NCBI RefSeq assembly: GCF_000183405.1 | Contig: NC_014758.1 | Span: forward strand, 744,001 to 808,000 | From: Calditerrivibrio nitroreducens DSM 19672 | GTDB taxonomy: Bacteria > Chrysiogenota > Deferribacteres > Deferribacterales > Calditerrivibrionaceae | Length of the DNA: 64,000 bases | Direction: 5' to 3' | Shown here: in pieces, positions 1-7,854 of the stretch | Layout of the letters: each line of letters begins with the position of its first letter | Numbering within the stretch: position 1 is the first letter of the stretch | Notes under the pieces: generated by a model | Database searches by the model: none | Told to the model about the DNA's origin: nothing | What the model saw: the letters and a program-made list of their open reading frames with translations, nothing else | Translations under genes and position numbers: made by a program

Positions 1-644
1 TATTAAAATATTTTAACTGTGAAATTCATGAAATATACGGCACATCAGAAACATCAACAGCTACAGATATAAACTTATTAAAATTCCCTAATAAGTTTAA
101 AAGCGTAGGTTATCCTATTTCTGGGGTTTCAATTAAAATATTGGATAATGATAAAAATGAATTAAAATACAATAATATTGGTGAGATTGCTATAAAAACA
201 GACTTAATATTCAAAGAATATTTGAACATGCAAAAAGAGACTGAAATTTCCTTCACAAAAGACAGGTATTTTTTAACAGGAGATTTAGGCTATATAGATG
301 AAGATGGTTTTTTATATTTCAAAGGCAGAAAAAAATTTATTTACAAGGTTGGAGCTATCAATGTTTATCCAGAAGATATAGAAAAAGTTTTATTAGAATT
401 TGAAGGTATAAAAGAGTGTTGTGTGGTTGGCATTCCTGAAAATAGTTTCTTAGGAACTAAGCTTGTAGCTTATTTTACTTCCAATGAAAAAATTGATTTG
501 CCAGAATTGAGAAAGTTCTGCTTAAAAAGATTATCTACTTATCAAGTACCTTTTAAGTTTATAAAATTGGATGAATTACCAAAAAATCACGTAGGTAAGA
601 TAGATAGGAAGAATTTAGAAAAAATTGCTTTAGAGGATAATTAA
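1..644 (+). CDS. Acyl-adenylating enzyme (AMP-binding family), 5'-truncated
   Basis: This is the C-terminal part of an adenylate-forming enzyme (acyl-CoA synthetase/AMP ligase class), which activates a carboxylic acid with ATP and passes it to a thiol. The reading frame is open from base 3, so the start lies before the window; the first in-frame ATG at 141 is internal. The sequence shows the A5-type motif YGTSETS, then FLTGDLGYIDEDGFLYFKGR, which holds the conserved Asp that binds ribose and the hinge region, and a C-terminal lysine in NHVGKIDRKNL matching the A10 catalytic lysine. It ends one base before the FkbM gene and lies in a cluster with an acyl carrier protein, so loading that carrier is a more likely role than CoA ligation. 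The substrate cannot be told. Confidence 0.85.
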   Translation, partial: LKYFNCEIHEIYGTSETSTATDINLLKFPNKFKSVGYPISGVSIKILDNDKNELKYNNIGEIAIKTDLIFKEYLNMQKETEISFTKDRYFLTGDLGYIDEDGFLYFKGRKKFIYKVGAINVYPEDIEKVLLEFEGIKECCVVGIPENSFLGTKLVAYFTSNEKIDLPELRKFCLKRLSTYQVPFKFIKLDELPKNHVGKIDRKNLEKIALEDN

Positions 645-645
645 T

Positions 646-1725
646 ATGAAAGAAAAAGTGTGTATTGTAGGAGTTTGTGATAAGTGGAGAGAATTGCTTT
701 ATCAAGAATTGATTGAAGATGGAAAAGAAGTGTTATTTTATATAGATAGTTTTAGTAAACATTCTAAAATTCCAACAATTAAACCAGATGAGGTAAAAGA
801 TAAATTACAGTATGAAGAGGTTACTTTTTTATTTACTTACCCTATAGTGGGAGGTAGGAAGGTGGTATTGGATATATTAAAATCTCAGTTAGGGGAAATG
901 CTTATTTGGGACTACAAATATACTTACACAAAATATAAAAATGTTTTCAAAAGAGTTTTAGAAAATGATGGAGATTGGTGGTTAGGCAGTGGTTATAACA
1001 AACAAAAAGCTTTTGATACGATTGAATTATTAACTGATGAAAAAAGTAAAAATATTTTTAAAGCATGGTTAACTTTCAGAGAAAGTTTTGATATCAATCT
1101 AATTCCTGATCCAGAAGAAAATCAATATTTCCCAGAAGATATTCAAATGGAGAATTCTTTACCTAAAGAAGTAAGTTTTTTAGATTTTGGTGCTTATGTG
1201 GGAGATACTTTCGAATTCTTCTATTCAAAAATAATTAATCTTGGGGGAAAAATAGTATATTATGCAGGTTTTGAACCATTTGAAAGGAATTATAGAAATC
1301 TTTTAGAAAACCTAGAAAAGTATGCAGATGTTTCTATGAACTTATTGCCTTTAGCCGCAGGAAGTAAAAGCGAGTTGATTTTTTTTGAGGAAAAAAGTGC
1401 TGATAGTCAATTTTCAAAATCATCGAGCTGCTATAATCATGATAGTATACCCATTTTAGCTGTTGTGCCTGATGAAATTTTCAGGAACATAAAGTTCAAT
1501 TTAATTAAAATTGATACTGAAGGTAGCGAATTGGAAATTTTGAAGGGTTTAAAAAACATAATTAAGGAAAATAAGCCTGTGATGATGATTAGTTTATACC
1601 ATAAACCAGAAGATTTTTATGAAATACCTTGGTATATTAAACAAATTTTTCCTGATTCAGCTTTTTATATTAGGACACATGCGACATTTTTTATGGAAAC
1701 CGTGCTTTATGTAATTCCTAAATAA
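646..1725 (+). CDS. FkbM-family SAM-dependent methyltransferase
   Basis: Predicted S-adenosylmethionine-dependent O-methyltransferase of the FkbM family (359 aa). The methyltransferase domain is in the C-terminal half: the SAM-binding motif LDFGAYVGDTFE lies at residues 179-190, and the diagnostic FkbM motif KIDTEGSELEILK at about 288-300. The N-terminal 170 residues begin with a Rossmann-like strand (KVCIVGV) and resemble the small nucleotide-binding domain that often precedes FkbM domains in glycan clusters. It starts one base after the upstream ligase, so the two are translationally coupled. In this setting it probably methylates a sugar or its acyl substituent; the acceptor is unknown. 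Confidence 0.85.
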   Translation: MKEKVCIVGVCDKWRELLYQELIEDGKEVLFYIDSFSKHSKIPTIKPDEVKDKLQYEEVTFLFTYPIVGGRKVVLDILKSQLGEMLIWDYKYTYTKYKNVFKRVLENDGDWWLGSGYNKQKAFDTIELLTDEKSKNIFKAWLTFRESFDINLIPDPEENQYFPEDIQMENSLPKEVSFLDFGAYVGDTFEFFYSKIINLGGKIVYYAGFEPFERNYRNLLENLEKYADVSMNLLPLAAGSKSELIFFEEKSADSQFSKSSSCYNHDSIPILAVVPDEIFRNIKFNLIKIDTEGSELEILKGLKNIIKENKPVMMISLYHKPEDFYEIPWYIKQIFPDSAFYIRTHATFFMETVLYVIPK

Positions 1726-1743
1726 TGTGGTTGGGGAATAAGT

Positions 1744-2817
1744 ATGAAAAAATTAAAACTTGCTTTCATAGGTGGTGGGATAAACTCTATAGCCGGCTAT
1801 CCACATTTCGCTGCAACGAATTTGGATGGCAAGTTTGAGATTTTGGCAGGTGTATTTAGCAGAAATAAAGAAATTAATTTAAAAACTGCAGAGAGATATA
1901 ATGTTAAGTACATCTTTCATGATGTAGATAAATTATTAGATGAGATGAGAGATGAAGTGGACATTATAGTCATATTAACTCCTACACCTTTTCACTATGA
2001 ACACACAGTAAAAGCCATAAAAAAAGGTTTTGCGGTTTTTTGTGAAAAGCCTTTATTTAAAACTTTAAAAGAAATAAAAAACTTTGAAAAAGAGTTTATT
2101 AATAAAAGTTATTTTTTAGCAGTCAGCTACAACTATATAGGGTATCCTTTGATGATTGAATTAAGAGATTTAATACAGAAAGGTATGTTAGGCGATATCG
2201 TGTCTATCAATCTCGAAATGCCACAGGAGAGTTTTTTAAAGCCCCCTAAAGGCATTGATTATCCAAGTTGGTGGAGAAAAAAAGATGACGAAATCCCTAC
2301 TATTGCATTAGATCTTGCATCTCATCTATTTTCCATGAGTTATTTCCTAACTAAGGAAAATATAACAGAAGTTATATCTATTAAAAGTAAGTATTCAAAA
2401 TTTGGAGTGATTGATGATATTAAAGCCTCTGTAAAATATGAAAATAGTACTACAGGAATATTGTGGGTTAGTAAAGTAGCATTGGGAAACAGAAATGGTT
2501 TGAAAGTATCTGTTTACGGAACGAAAGGTTCAGCAGTTTTTTTTCAGGAGGAGCCTGAAAAAATTGTCTTTACAGATAGTAATGGCATTAAAACAATACT
2601 TGATAGAGCATCAAATTTAGAAATTTCCAAAAACAAACTTTACAATAGAATGATACCTGGTCATCCATCTGGTTATATAGAAGCCTTTGCTAACATTTAT
2701 AGTGCTATTTATGATAGTTACCTTTACTACATAGAGAATGGAGTTATGAAAGAAGATCCTTTAATTTGGACCTTTGACAAAGAAAAATTAAACTTTGAGT
2801 TTTTATCAAAATTATAA
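1744..2817 (+). CDS. Gfo/Idh/MocA-family NAD(P)-dependent oxidoreductase
   Basis: A 357-aa sugar oxidoreductase of the Gfo/Idh/MocA family. The N-terminal Rossmann fold begins at once (LAFIGGGINS, residues 6-15). The family signature EKP is at 101-103 (FCEKPL), where the lysine is part of the active site. The C-terminal alpha/beta substrate domain includes ALDLASHLF, corresponding to the family's conserved Asp-x-x-x-His region. Such enzymes oxidise or reduce ring hydroxyls of nucleotide sugars. It sits 18 bases after the methyltransferase and 11 before the acyl carrier protein, so it belongs to the same glycan operon. The substrate is unknown. Confidence 0.85.
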   Translation: MKKLKLAFIGGGINSIAGYPHFAATNLDGKFEILAGVFSRNKEINLKTAERYNVKYIFHDVDKLLDEMRDEVDIIVILTPTPFHYEHTVKAIKKGFAVFCEKPLFKTLKEIKNFEKEFINKSYFLAVSYNYIGYPLMIELRDLIQKGMLGDIVSINLEMPQESFLKPPKGIDYPSWWRKKDDEIPTIALDLASHLFSMSYFLTKENITEVISIKSKYSKFGVIDDIKASVKYENSTTGILWVSKVALGNRNGLKVSVYGTKGSAVFFQEEPEKIVFTDSNGIKTILDRASNLEISKNKLYNRMIPGHPSGYIEAFANIYSAIYDSYLYYIENGVMKEDPLIWTFDKEKLNFEFLSKL

Positions 2818-2828
2818 GGAGGAAATTT

Positions 2829-3089
2829 ATGAGTAAATATGAAGTTGCTAAAGATATATGTGATTTTTTAAGTATAGAGTATGGAGATATTGAAGAGGTA
2901 TATAATATCAACTATATAGAAAAAGGTTACGTAGATTCTTTTGGAATTATTCAACTTTTTTTATACATTGAAGATAAGTACGGAATAAGCTTTGATGAAA
3001 AAGAAAGGATTGACAGGGATATTTTTACATTAGAAGGTCTTGTGAATAAAATCTTAAATAAATTAGGAAGAGATAATGAAGAAATATAA
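2829..3089 (+). CDS. Acyl carrier protein
   Basis: A free-standing 86-aa acyl carrier protein. The phosphopantetheine attachment site is DSF at residues 36-38 (Ser37) in place of the usual DSL, followed by the acidic recognition helix II typical of carriers (FLYIEDKYGI). A strong AGGAGG precedes the ATG. It overlaps the next gene by 14 bases. It is not in a fatty-acid cluster: its neighbours are an adenylating enzyme and an AAC(3)-like acyltransferase. It therefore probably carries a special acyl group for glycan decoration, comparable to the free ACPs of O-antigen loci. That role is inferred from context; the carrier identity itself is well supported. Confidence 0.85.
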   Translation: MSKYEVAKDICDFLSIEYGDIEEVYNINYIEKGYVDSFGIIQLFLYIEDKYGISFDEKERIDRDIFTLEGLVNKILNKLGRDNEEI

Positions 3090-4926
3090 AAAAACAGATA
3101 TTATAAAGGCACTAAAAGATGTAGGCTTAACAAAAGGAGATAAAGTATATTTTAGTTCTAATTTGGGAGTTGTTGGTTTACCAGAAGAAAACATTAAGAA
3201 TATAGATGATCTATGTAAACTTTTTTTAGATTCGATATTAGAAGTTATAGATGTGAATGAAGGTACTTTATTGGTGCCTTGTTTTTCGTATACTGCTGGT
3301 AAAAATCTTGCAAGTGAGCCGGCTATCTTTGATTTAAAAAACACAAAACCAGAAATAGGATCGTTTCCATATTTCTTTTATAAACAAGATAATGTTAAAA
3401 GATCAATAGACCCTATGTTGTCTGTATGTTGTATTGGTAAAGACTGTGATAGATTTTTTACTTATGATAAACAGTGTACTTACTGTGAAGGTGGATTTTT
3501 ATCTAAGTTATCTAAAAGTAGTGTTAAAATATTAAATATTGGAATAGGTCCTGACTGGATGCCATTTATCCATTATGTTGATTGGTTAGTAAAAGCTCCT
3601 TACAGGTATGATAAGGTTTTTAACACGGTGATAAAAGATGATTTTCTCTTGAATTATCCTTGGCTATATAGTGTTAGGATTTTATCAGAAATCAGTTTTC
3701 CTTATGAAAAGAGGGTTGCAGAAAAAGCACTGAAAGAGGGGATATGGAAAAAAGCACCTTTAGGGAATATTGATATCTTTTTAGCTGTTGCGTCAGATTA
3801 TTTTAAAGTGGCGTACAAAATGGCTAAAGAGAATAATTGGATTTTAGCCAAAGGTCCGGTATGTGATGTTTTTCAAGAGGAGGAAAAAAGAATAAAAGAA
3901 GAAAAATACAGTATCCACTATAACAGGGATAGTGATTTAGAGATTTTGGAGAAATTATTATCTATACCGAGATATAAGATGAGTAAATCTTTTGATGATG
4001 GAGTAAATTATGTTGTTAATTATTTTGGTGTAAGAGACTATAAATTGATAGAATCTGAAACCGGAGAGCATATTTATTGGTCTATTGTGCCTGAAAAATG
4101 GATCTTGGAAGACTACCATCTTAAAGATAGTAAAGGGAATATAATTTTTTCAAAATCAGACAATAAATTTAATAGGATTTTTGAACATTCTTTATCATAC
4201 TCAGGTAAAGTATCAAAAGAAATACTATTAAAACATGTTAAAATATCAATGGAAGGGTTGGAACATTTTAGCTGTGAACACAATAGAGATTGGGGATTTG
4301 TTATCCATTTCAGTGAACTTGACAATTTAAAGGATGATGAGTATGAAGTATATATAAAAACGGCTTTTATAAAGTCTAAACTTAAAGGGGTTGAGTTTAG
4401 TCTTTTTAGTGGTGATTGTTATCCAACTTTATCCTTAATAGGATTTTTAGATGGTCCATACAAAGCAGACGAAAACTTATCAGCTATTTTTCTATTAAAG
4501 GGTATATATGATGAGCTAAAGAATATAGACTTAAAACTTAATTTGAATTTTGCTATTTTACCAAATAAAGTTGGGTTGAATATGTATATCAAAAAAAGAC
4601 AAGATAAAATAAAAGATTTTATCATTCTAAATTTTTTGGGCAATAGTAAGCCTTTTACATTTTTAACAAACAATCGGAATAGGTTTAAAATACCTTCTTA
4701 TCTTTTTCCGTTGGAGTACTTTTTAGGTTACGGAAACAACCCTGTTTTGGAGAAGTTTGAAAATTTTGATGTAAACATATTGAATATAATAAGAAGTGAA
4801 CAGCCTTACTCACACAAATTTCCTCACCCAAAAGCAAATACGGATGTTGATACTCTATTAGATTTTAATAGTGTAAATGAAAGTGTAAATTTCATAAAAA
4901 AAATACTCTTGGAGGGTAATTTGTGA
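3076..4926 (+). CDS. AAC(3)-like N-acyltransferase fused to a degenerate DUF4910-like aminopeptidase domain
   Basis: A 616-aa two-part protein. Residues 1-270 match the aminoglycoside 3-N-acetyltransferase (AAC(3)) family: an N-terminal GLTKGDKVYFSSNLG segment, VKRSIDPMLSV, and His166 in FIHYVDWL at the place of the family's catalytic histidine. Residues 285-616 align by eye along their whole length with the next protein (for example WSIVPEKW with WTVPDEW, and FLDGPYKADENLSA with YLCHPSMANNELSG). The metal ligands are mostly lost: His to Gly460, Glu to Asn, Asp-Glu to Asn-Asn, with only a C-terminal His584 kept. I infer that the N-terminal part transfers an acyl group from the upstream carrier protein to an amino sugar, and that the C-terminal part is a non-catalytic binding or partner domain. 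It overlaps both neighbours by a few bases. Confidence 0.8.
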   Translation: MKKYKKTDIIKALKDVGLTKGDKVYFSSNLGVVGLPEENIKNIDDLCKLFLDSILEVIDVNEGTLLVPCFSYTAGKNLASEPAIFDLKNTKPEIGSFPYFFYKQDNVKRSIDPMLSVCCIGKDCDRFFTYDKQCTYCEGGFLSKLSKSSVKILNIGIGPDWMPFIHYVDWLVKAPYRYDKVFNTVIKDDFLLNYPWLYSVRILSEISFPYEKRVAEKALKEGIWKKAPLGNIDIFLAVASDYFKVAYKMAKENNWILAKGPVCDVFQEEEKRIKEEKYSIHYNRDSDLEILEKLLSIPRYKMSKSFDDGVNYVVNYFGVRDYKLIESETGEHIYWSIVPEKWILEDYHLKDSKGNIIFSKSDNKFNRIFEHSLSYSGKVSKEILLKHVKISMEGLEHFSCEHNRDWGFVIHFSELDNLKDDEYEVYIKTAFIKSKLKGVEFSLFSGDCYPTLSLIGFLDGPYKADENLSAIFLLKGIYDELKNIDLKLNLNFAILPNKVGLNMYIKKRQDKIKDFIILNFLGNSKPFTFLTNNRNRFKIPSYLFPLEYFLGYGNNPVLEKFENFDVNILNIIRSEQPYSHKFPHPKANTDVDTLLDFNSVNESVNFIKKILLEGNL

Positions 4927-6212
4927 GTATTGGACAATCTATGCATGATTTGATAAGAAGATTATTTCCTATAAACAGAAGTCTAACAGGTAAAGGGTTC
5001 AGAAAATCTCTGGAAATAATAAAAGAATATGTCTCTGGTTTAGAAATAAAACATATTGAAAGTGGTGAAAAATGCTTCGATTGGACGGTTCCAGATGAGT
5101 GGGATGTTGAAGAAGCATACTTAGAAGAGGTAGATAGTGGAAAAAGAATTGTAGATTTTAGAAATAATAATCTACATCTTGTGGGATACTCCATTCCGGT
5201 AGATGTGGTTTTAAATTTTGAAGAATTAGATAAACACCTACATTATAGAGAAGACTTACCAGATGCCATCCCTTATGTTACTTCTTACTATAATCCTTAT
5301 TGGGGGTTTTGCCTTAGTTATAACCAATACAAAAATTTAGATAGAAATAAAAAATATAGAGCTGTAATAAAAAGCAGGCTTTTCAGAGGTGTTTTGAATT
5401 ACGGAGAGATTATAATAAAAGGAAAAACAGATAAAGAAATATTTTTTTCAACATATTTATGCCATCCTTCTATGGCAAATAATGAATTATCTGGGCCAGT
5501 TATGGCAGCTTTTTTAGCAAATTATGTTAAAGAAAGAAAAGATAATAAGTATACTTACAGGTTTATATTTATACCGGAAACTATAGGATCTATTTGTTAT
5601 ATTTCCAAAAATTTAGAAAATATGAAAAAGAATATTGTTGCTGGATTTGTATTGACTTGTTGTGGTGATGAAGGCAAGTTTTCTTATGTCCCAAGTCGAT
5701 ATGGTGATACTATTGCTGATAAAGTAGCATTAAATTTGTTAAAATATGAATTAGATGAATTTAAAGAGTACAGTTTTTTAGATAGAGGCAGTGATGAAAG
5801 ACAGTATTGCTCTCCTGGAGTGGATTTGCCTGTTTGTTCAGTAATGAGAAGCAAATATGGAACTTTTAAAGAATATCACACATCTCTCGATAATCTGGAT
5901 TTTGTCACTCCTAAAGGATTAGAGGAAACTTTTGAGTTTTATAAAAAGGTAATCAATATATTAGAAAATAATGATATTTGTGTTTCCAATATTTTATGTG
6001 AGCCACAAATGGGTAAAAGGGGATTATATAATACTATTTCTCATATGGGTAGAACAGGATCAGTAAAACTTATGATGGATTTTATTGCTTATGCTGATGG
6101 AAGAAATGATCTGATAGATATTGCAAATATTTTAAATTGTTCAGCATATAATTTGCTGGAAATAAAAAATATTCTATTAAAAAATAACTTAATTGAGAAA
6201 AGTGATGTGTAA
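4923..6212 (+). CDS. DUF4910/DUF2172 aminopeptidase-like zinc protein with C-terminal winged helix
   Basis: A 429-aa member of the polysaccharide-locus family with an M28-like aminopeptidase fold (DUF4910 with the inserted DUF2172 region). Probable metal ligands are visible: His181 in LCHPSMANNELSG, Glu219 in IPETIG, Asp291/Glu292 in RGSDERQY and His319 in EYHTSLDN. The insert holds DWTVPDEW. The last 60 residues look like a winged-helix domain (DIANILNCSAYNLLEIKNIL). Its start overlaps the previous stop (ATGAG...TGA), and that neighbour carries a decayed copy of this fold. Family members occur in glycan biosynthesis clusters without a settled reaction. Removal of an acyl or aminoacyl group from an amino sugar is a guess. 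Confidence 0.8.
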   Translation: MSIGQSMHDLIRRLFPINRSLTGKGFRKSLEIIKEYVSGLEIKHIESGEKCFDWTVPDEWDVEEAYLEEVDSGKRIVDFRNNNLHLVGYSIPVDVVLNFEELDKHLHYREDLPDAIPYVTSYYNPYWGFCLSYNQYKNLDRNKKYRAVIKSRLFRGVLNYGEIIIKGKTDKEIFFSTYLCHPSMANNELSGPVMAAFLANYVKERKDNKYTYRFIFIPETIGSICYISKNLENMKKNIVAGFVLTCCGDEGKFSYVPSRYGDTIADKVALNLLKYELDEFKEYSFLDRGSDERQYCSPGVDLPVCSVMRSKYGTFKEYHTSLDNLDFVTPKGLEETFEFYKKVINILENNDICVSNILCEPQMGKRGLYNTISHMGRTGSVKLMMDFIAYADGRNDLIDIANILNCSAYNLLEIKNILLKNNLIEKSDV

Positions 6213-6762
6213 TGATAATTTAAAGCAGTTTTATTATGAAGGGTTAGACTTTATAGATTTTACTATAATTAACAGTGAGGATAAACATAGTGAAATTCTG
6301 GCGATTAGAAATAACGATTCAATCAGAAAATATATGTATAATGATAAAATAATTACATTGGAAGAGCATATTCAATTTGTAAATAGCCTTAAGAAAGACA
6401 ATACAAAAAGATATTGGGCAGCATATGAATATTCAACTTTTGTGGGTTCTATTAATTTAACGGAAATAGATTGGGTTAATAAAAGAGCAAAATTAGGTAT
6501 TTATACTAATCAGAGTATTAAAGGTGTGGGTGTAAAATTGTTAAATACTTTAAAATGGATTGCTTTTGAAAAATTTTCTTTAAATTGTTTGAGGCTTGAA
6601 GTTTTGGCTAATAATATTAAAGCAATTAGTTTTTATGAAAAAAATCAATTTAAACTTGAAGGAGTACTAAGAGAGTATGTTTTACAAAATGAGTCTTATT
6701 TGGATAGTAAGATTTATAGTATATTAAGAAAAGAGTATTATGAGAACAATCACGGTAACTAA
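6205..6762 (+). CDS. pseH: PseH-like GNAT N-acetyltransferase (pseudaminic acid pathway)
   Basis: A GNAT-fold acetyltransferase resembling PseH, which acetylates the 4-amino group of UDP-4-amino-4,6-dideoxy-AltNAc in pseudaminic acid synthesis. The N-terminal stretch IRNNDSIRKYMYNDKIITL is characteristic of PseH. The acetyl-CoA loop region is somewhat altered (NQSIKGVGVKLLN), with the usual C-terminal NIKAISFYEKNQF. I place the start at ATG 6205, giving 185 aa and an 8-base overlap with the previous gene; a TTG at 6193 would add four residues. PseI follows with overlapping frames. With PseI next door the pathway assignment is strong, though the acyl donor could be the local carrier protein instead of acetyl-CoA. 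Confidence 0.8.
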   Translation: MCNDNLKQFYYEGLDFIDFTIINSEDKHSEILAIRNNDSIRKYMYNDKIITLEEHIQFVNSLKKDNTKRYWAAYEYSTFVGSINLTEIDWVNKRAKLGIYTNQSIKGVGVKLLNTLKWIAFEKFSLNCLRLEVLANNIKAISFYEKNQFKLEGVLREYVLQNESYLDSKIYSILRKEYYENNHGN

Positions 6763-7771
6763 AAATGTCTTTATCATAGCGGAGCTTTCTGCCAATCATA
6801 ATCATAACATAAGCATTGCAAAAGAAACGATTTGTGCAATGAAGGAGTCAGGGGCTGATGCTGTGAAATTACAGACTTATACACCAGATACTATAACGAT
6901 TGATTGTAAAAACGATTACTTTAAGATTAATCAGGGGACGCTGTGGGATGGTAGATATTTTTATGATCTGTACAAAGAAGCCTTTACCCCATGGGAATGG
7001 CATTTGGAGCTGAAAGAACTGGCTGAAAAGCTCGGACTTGTTTTCTTTTCCACACCTTTCGATAAAACAGCTGTGGATTTTTTGGAAGAATTAAATGTTC
7101 CTATTTATAAAGTTGCCTCTTTTGAAATTACTGATATACCATTAATTGAATATATTGCTTCCAAAGGTAAGCCAATTATCATATCCACAGGGATAGCGAC
7201 AATCGAAGATATCGAGCTTGCCGTAGAAACTTGTAAAAAGAATGGTTGTGAAGAGATTACACTATTAAAGTGTACATCAGCATATCCTGCGCCACTTGAA
7301 GAGGCTAATTTGTTGACTATTCAAGATATGAAAAATAGATTCAATGTGGAGGTGGGTTTATCCGACCATACCCTTGGTATATCTGCTCCTGTTGCAGCCG
7401 TTTCACTTGGAGCAAAAGTAATTGAAAAACATTTCATACTTGATAAAAAGCTTGGTGGTCCTGATGCAGCTTTTTCCCTTGAACCTGAAGAGTTTAAGGC
7501 GATGGTAAAGGCAATCAGGGAGGTGGAAAAAGCACTGGGAACTGTTACATATGAGCTTACAGAAAAGCAGAAAAAGGGTAGGGAGTTTTGCCGATCACTT
7601 TTTGCTGTGGAGGATATTAAAAAAGGGGAAGTCTTTTCAGAAAAAAATGTCAGAAGTATCCGTCCAGGATATGGTTTACATCCTAAGTATTATAAAGAGA
7701 TAATTGGCAAAAAGGCAAATCGGGATATTCCAAGAGGTACACCGATAAGTTGGGATATTATTGAAAAATAA
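6740..7771 (+). CDS. pseI: Pseudaminic acid synthase
   Basis: A 343-aa NeuB-family synthase that condenses a 2,4-diacetamido-2,4,6-trideoxy hexose with phosphoenolpyruvate to give pseudaminic acid. The TIM barrel opens with FIIAELSANHNHN and includes the PseI-typical segment QGTLWDGRYFYDLYKEAF, ahead of STPFDKTAVDFLEE and a conserved VGLSDHTLG. The C-terminal 60 residues are the antifreeze-like SAF domain (GREFCRSLFAVEDIKKGE to RDIPRGTPI). It starts inside the end of pseH. From roughly base 6850 on, base use shifts toward that of the rest of the window. The other pathway genes (pseB, C, F, G) are not here and probably lie before the window. Confidence 0.92.
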   Translation: MRTITVTKNVFIIAELSANHNHNISIAKETICAMKESGADAVKLQTYTPDTITIDCKNDYFKINQGTLWDGRYFYDLYKEAFTPWEWHLELKELAEKLGLVFFSTPFDKTAVDFLEELNVPIYKVASFEITDIPLIEYIASKGKPIIISTGIATIEDIELAVETCKKNGCEEITLLKCTSAYPAPLEEANLLTIQDMKNRFNVEVGLSDHTLGISAPVAAVSLGAKVIEKHFILDKKLGGPDAAFSLEPEEFKAMVKAIREVEKALGTVTYELTEKQKKGREFCRSLFAVEDIKKGEVFSEKNVRSIRPGYGLHPKYYKEIIGKKANRDIPRGTPISWDIIEK

Positions 7772-7805
7772 AAATTACTATCCTGAATTTTTTTCTTCTT
7801 ACTTT

Positions 7806-7821
7806 TGGCATATATTTTGTT
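7806..7821 (+). promoter_or_regulatory. Possible sigma-54 type -24/-12 site before the Maf gene
   Basis: TGGCATATATTTTGTT has the GG-N10-GC layout of a sigma-54 promoter, with the -24 TGGCA intact and the -12 GC changed to GT. It lies 34 bases before the Maf start codon, in the only gap of this part of the locus. Sigma-54 control is common for flagellar genes, but one key base is off and AT-rich DNA gives chance hits. Confidence 0.3.
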
Positions 7822-7854
7822 ACTTACAAATCTAAAATATTCGTTGGAGTTATT

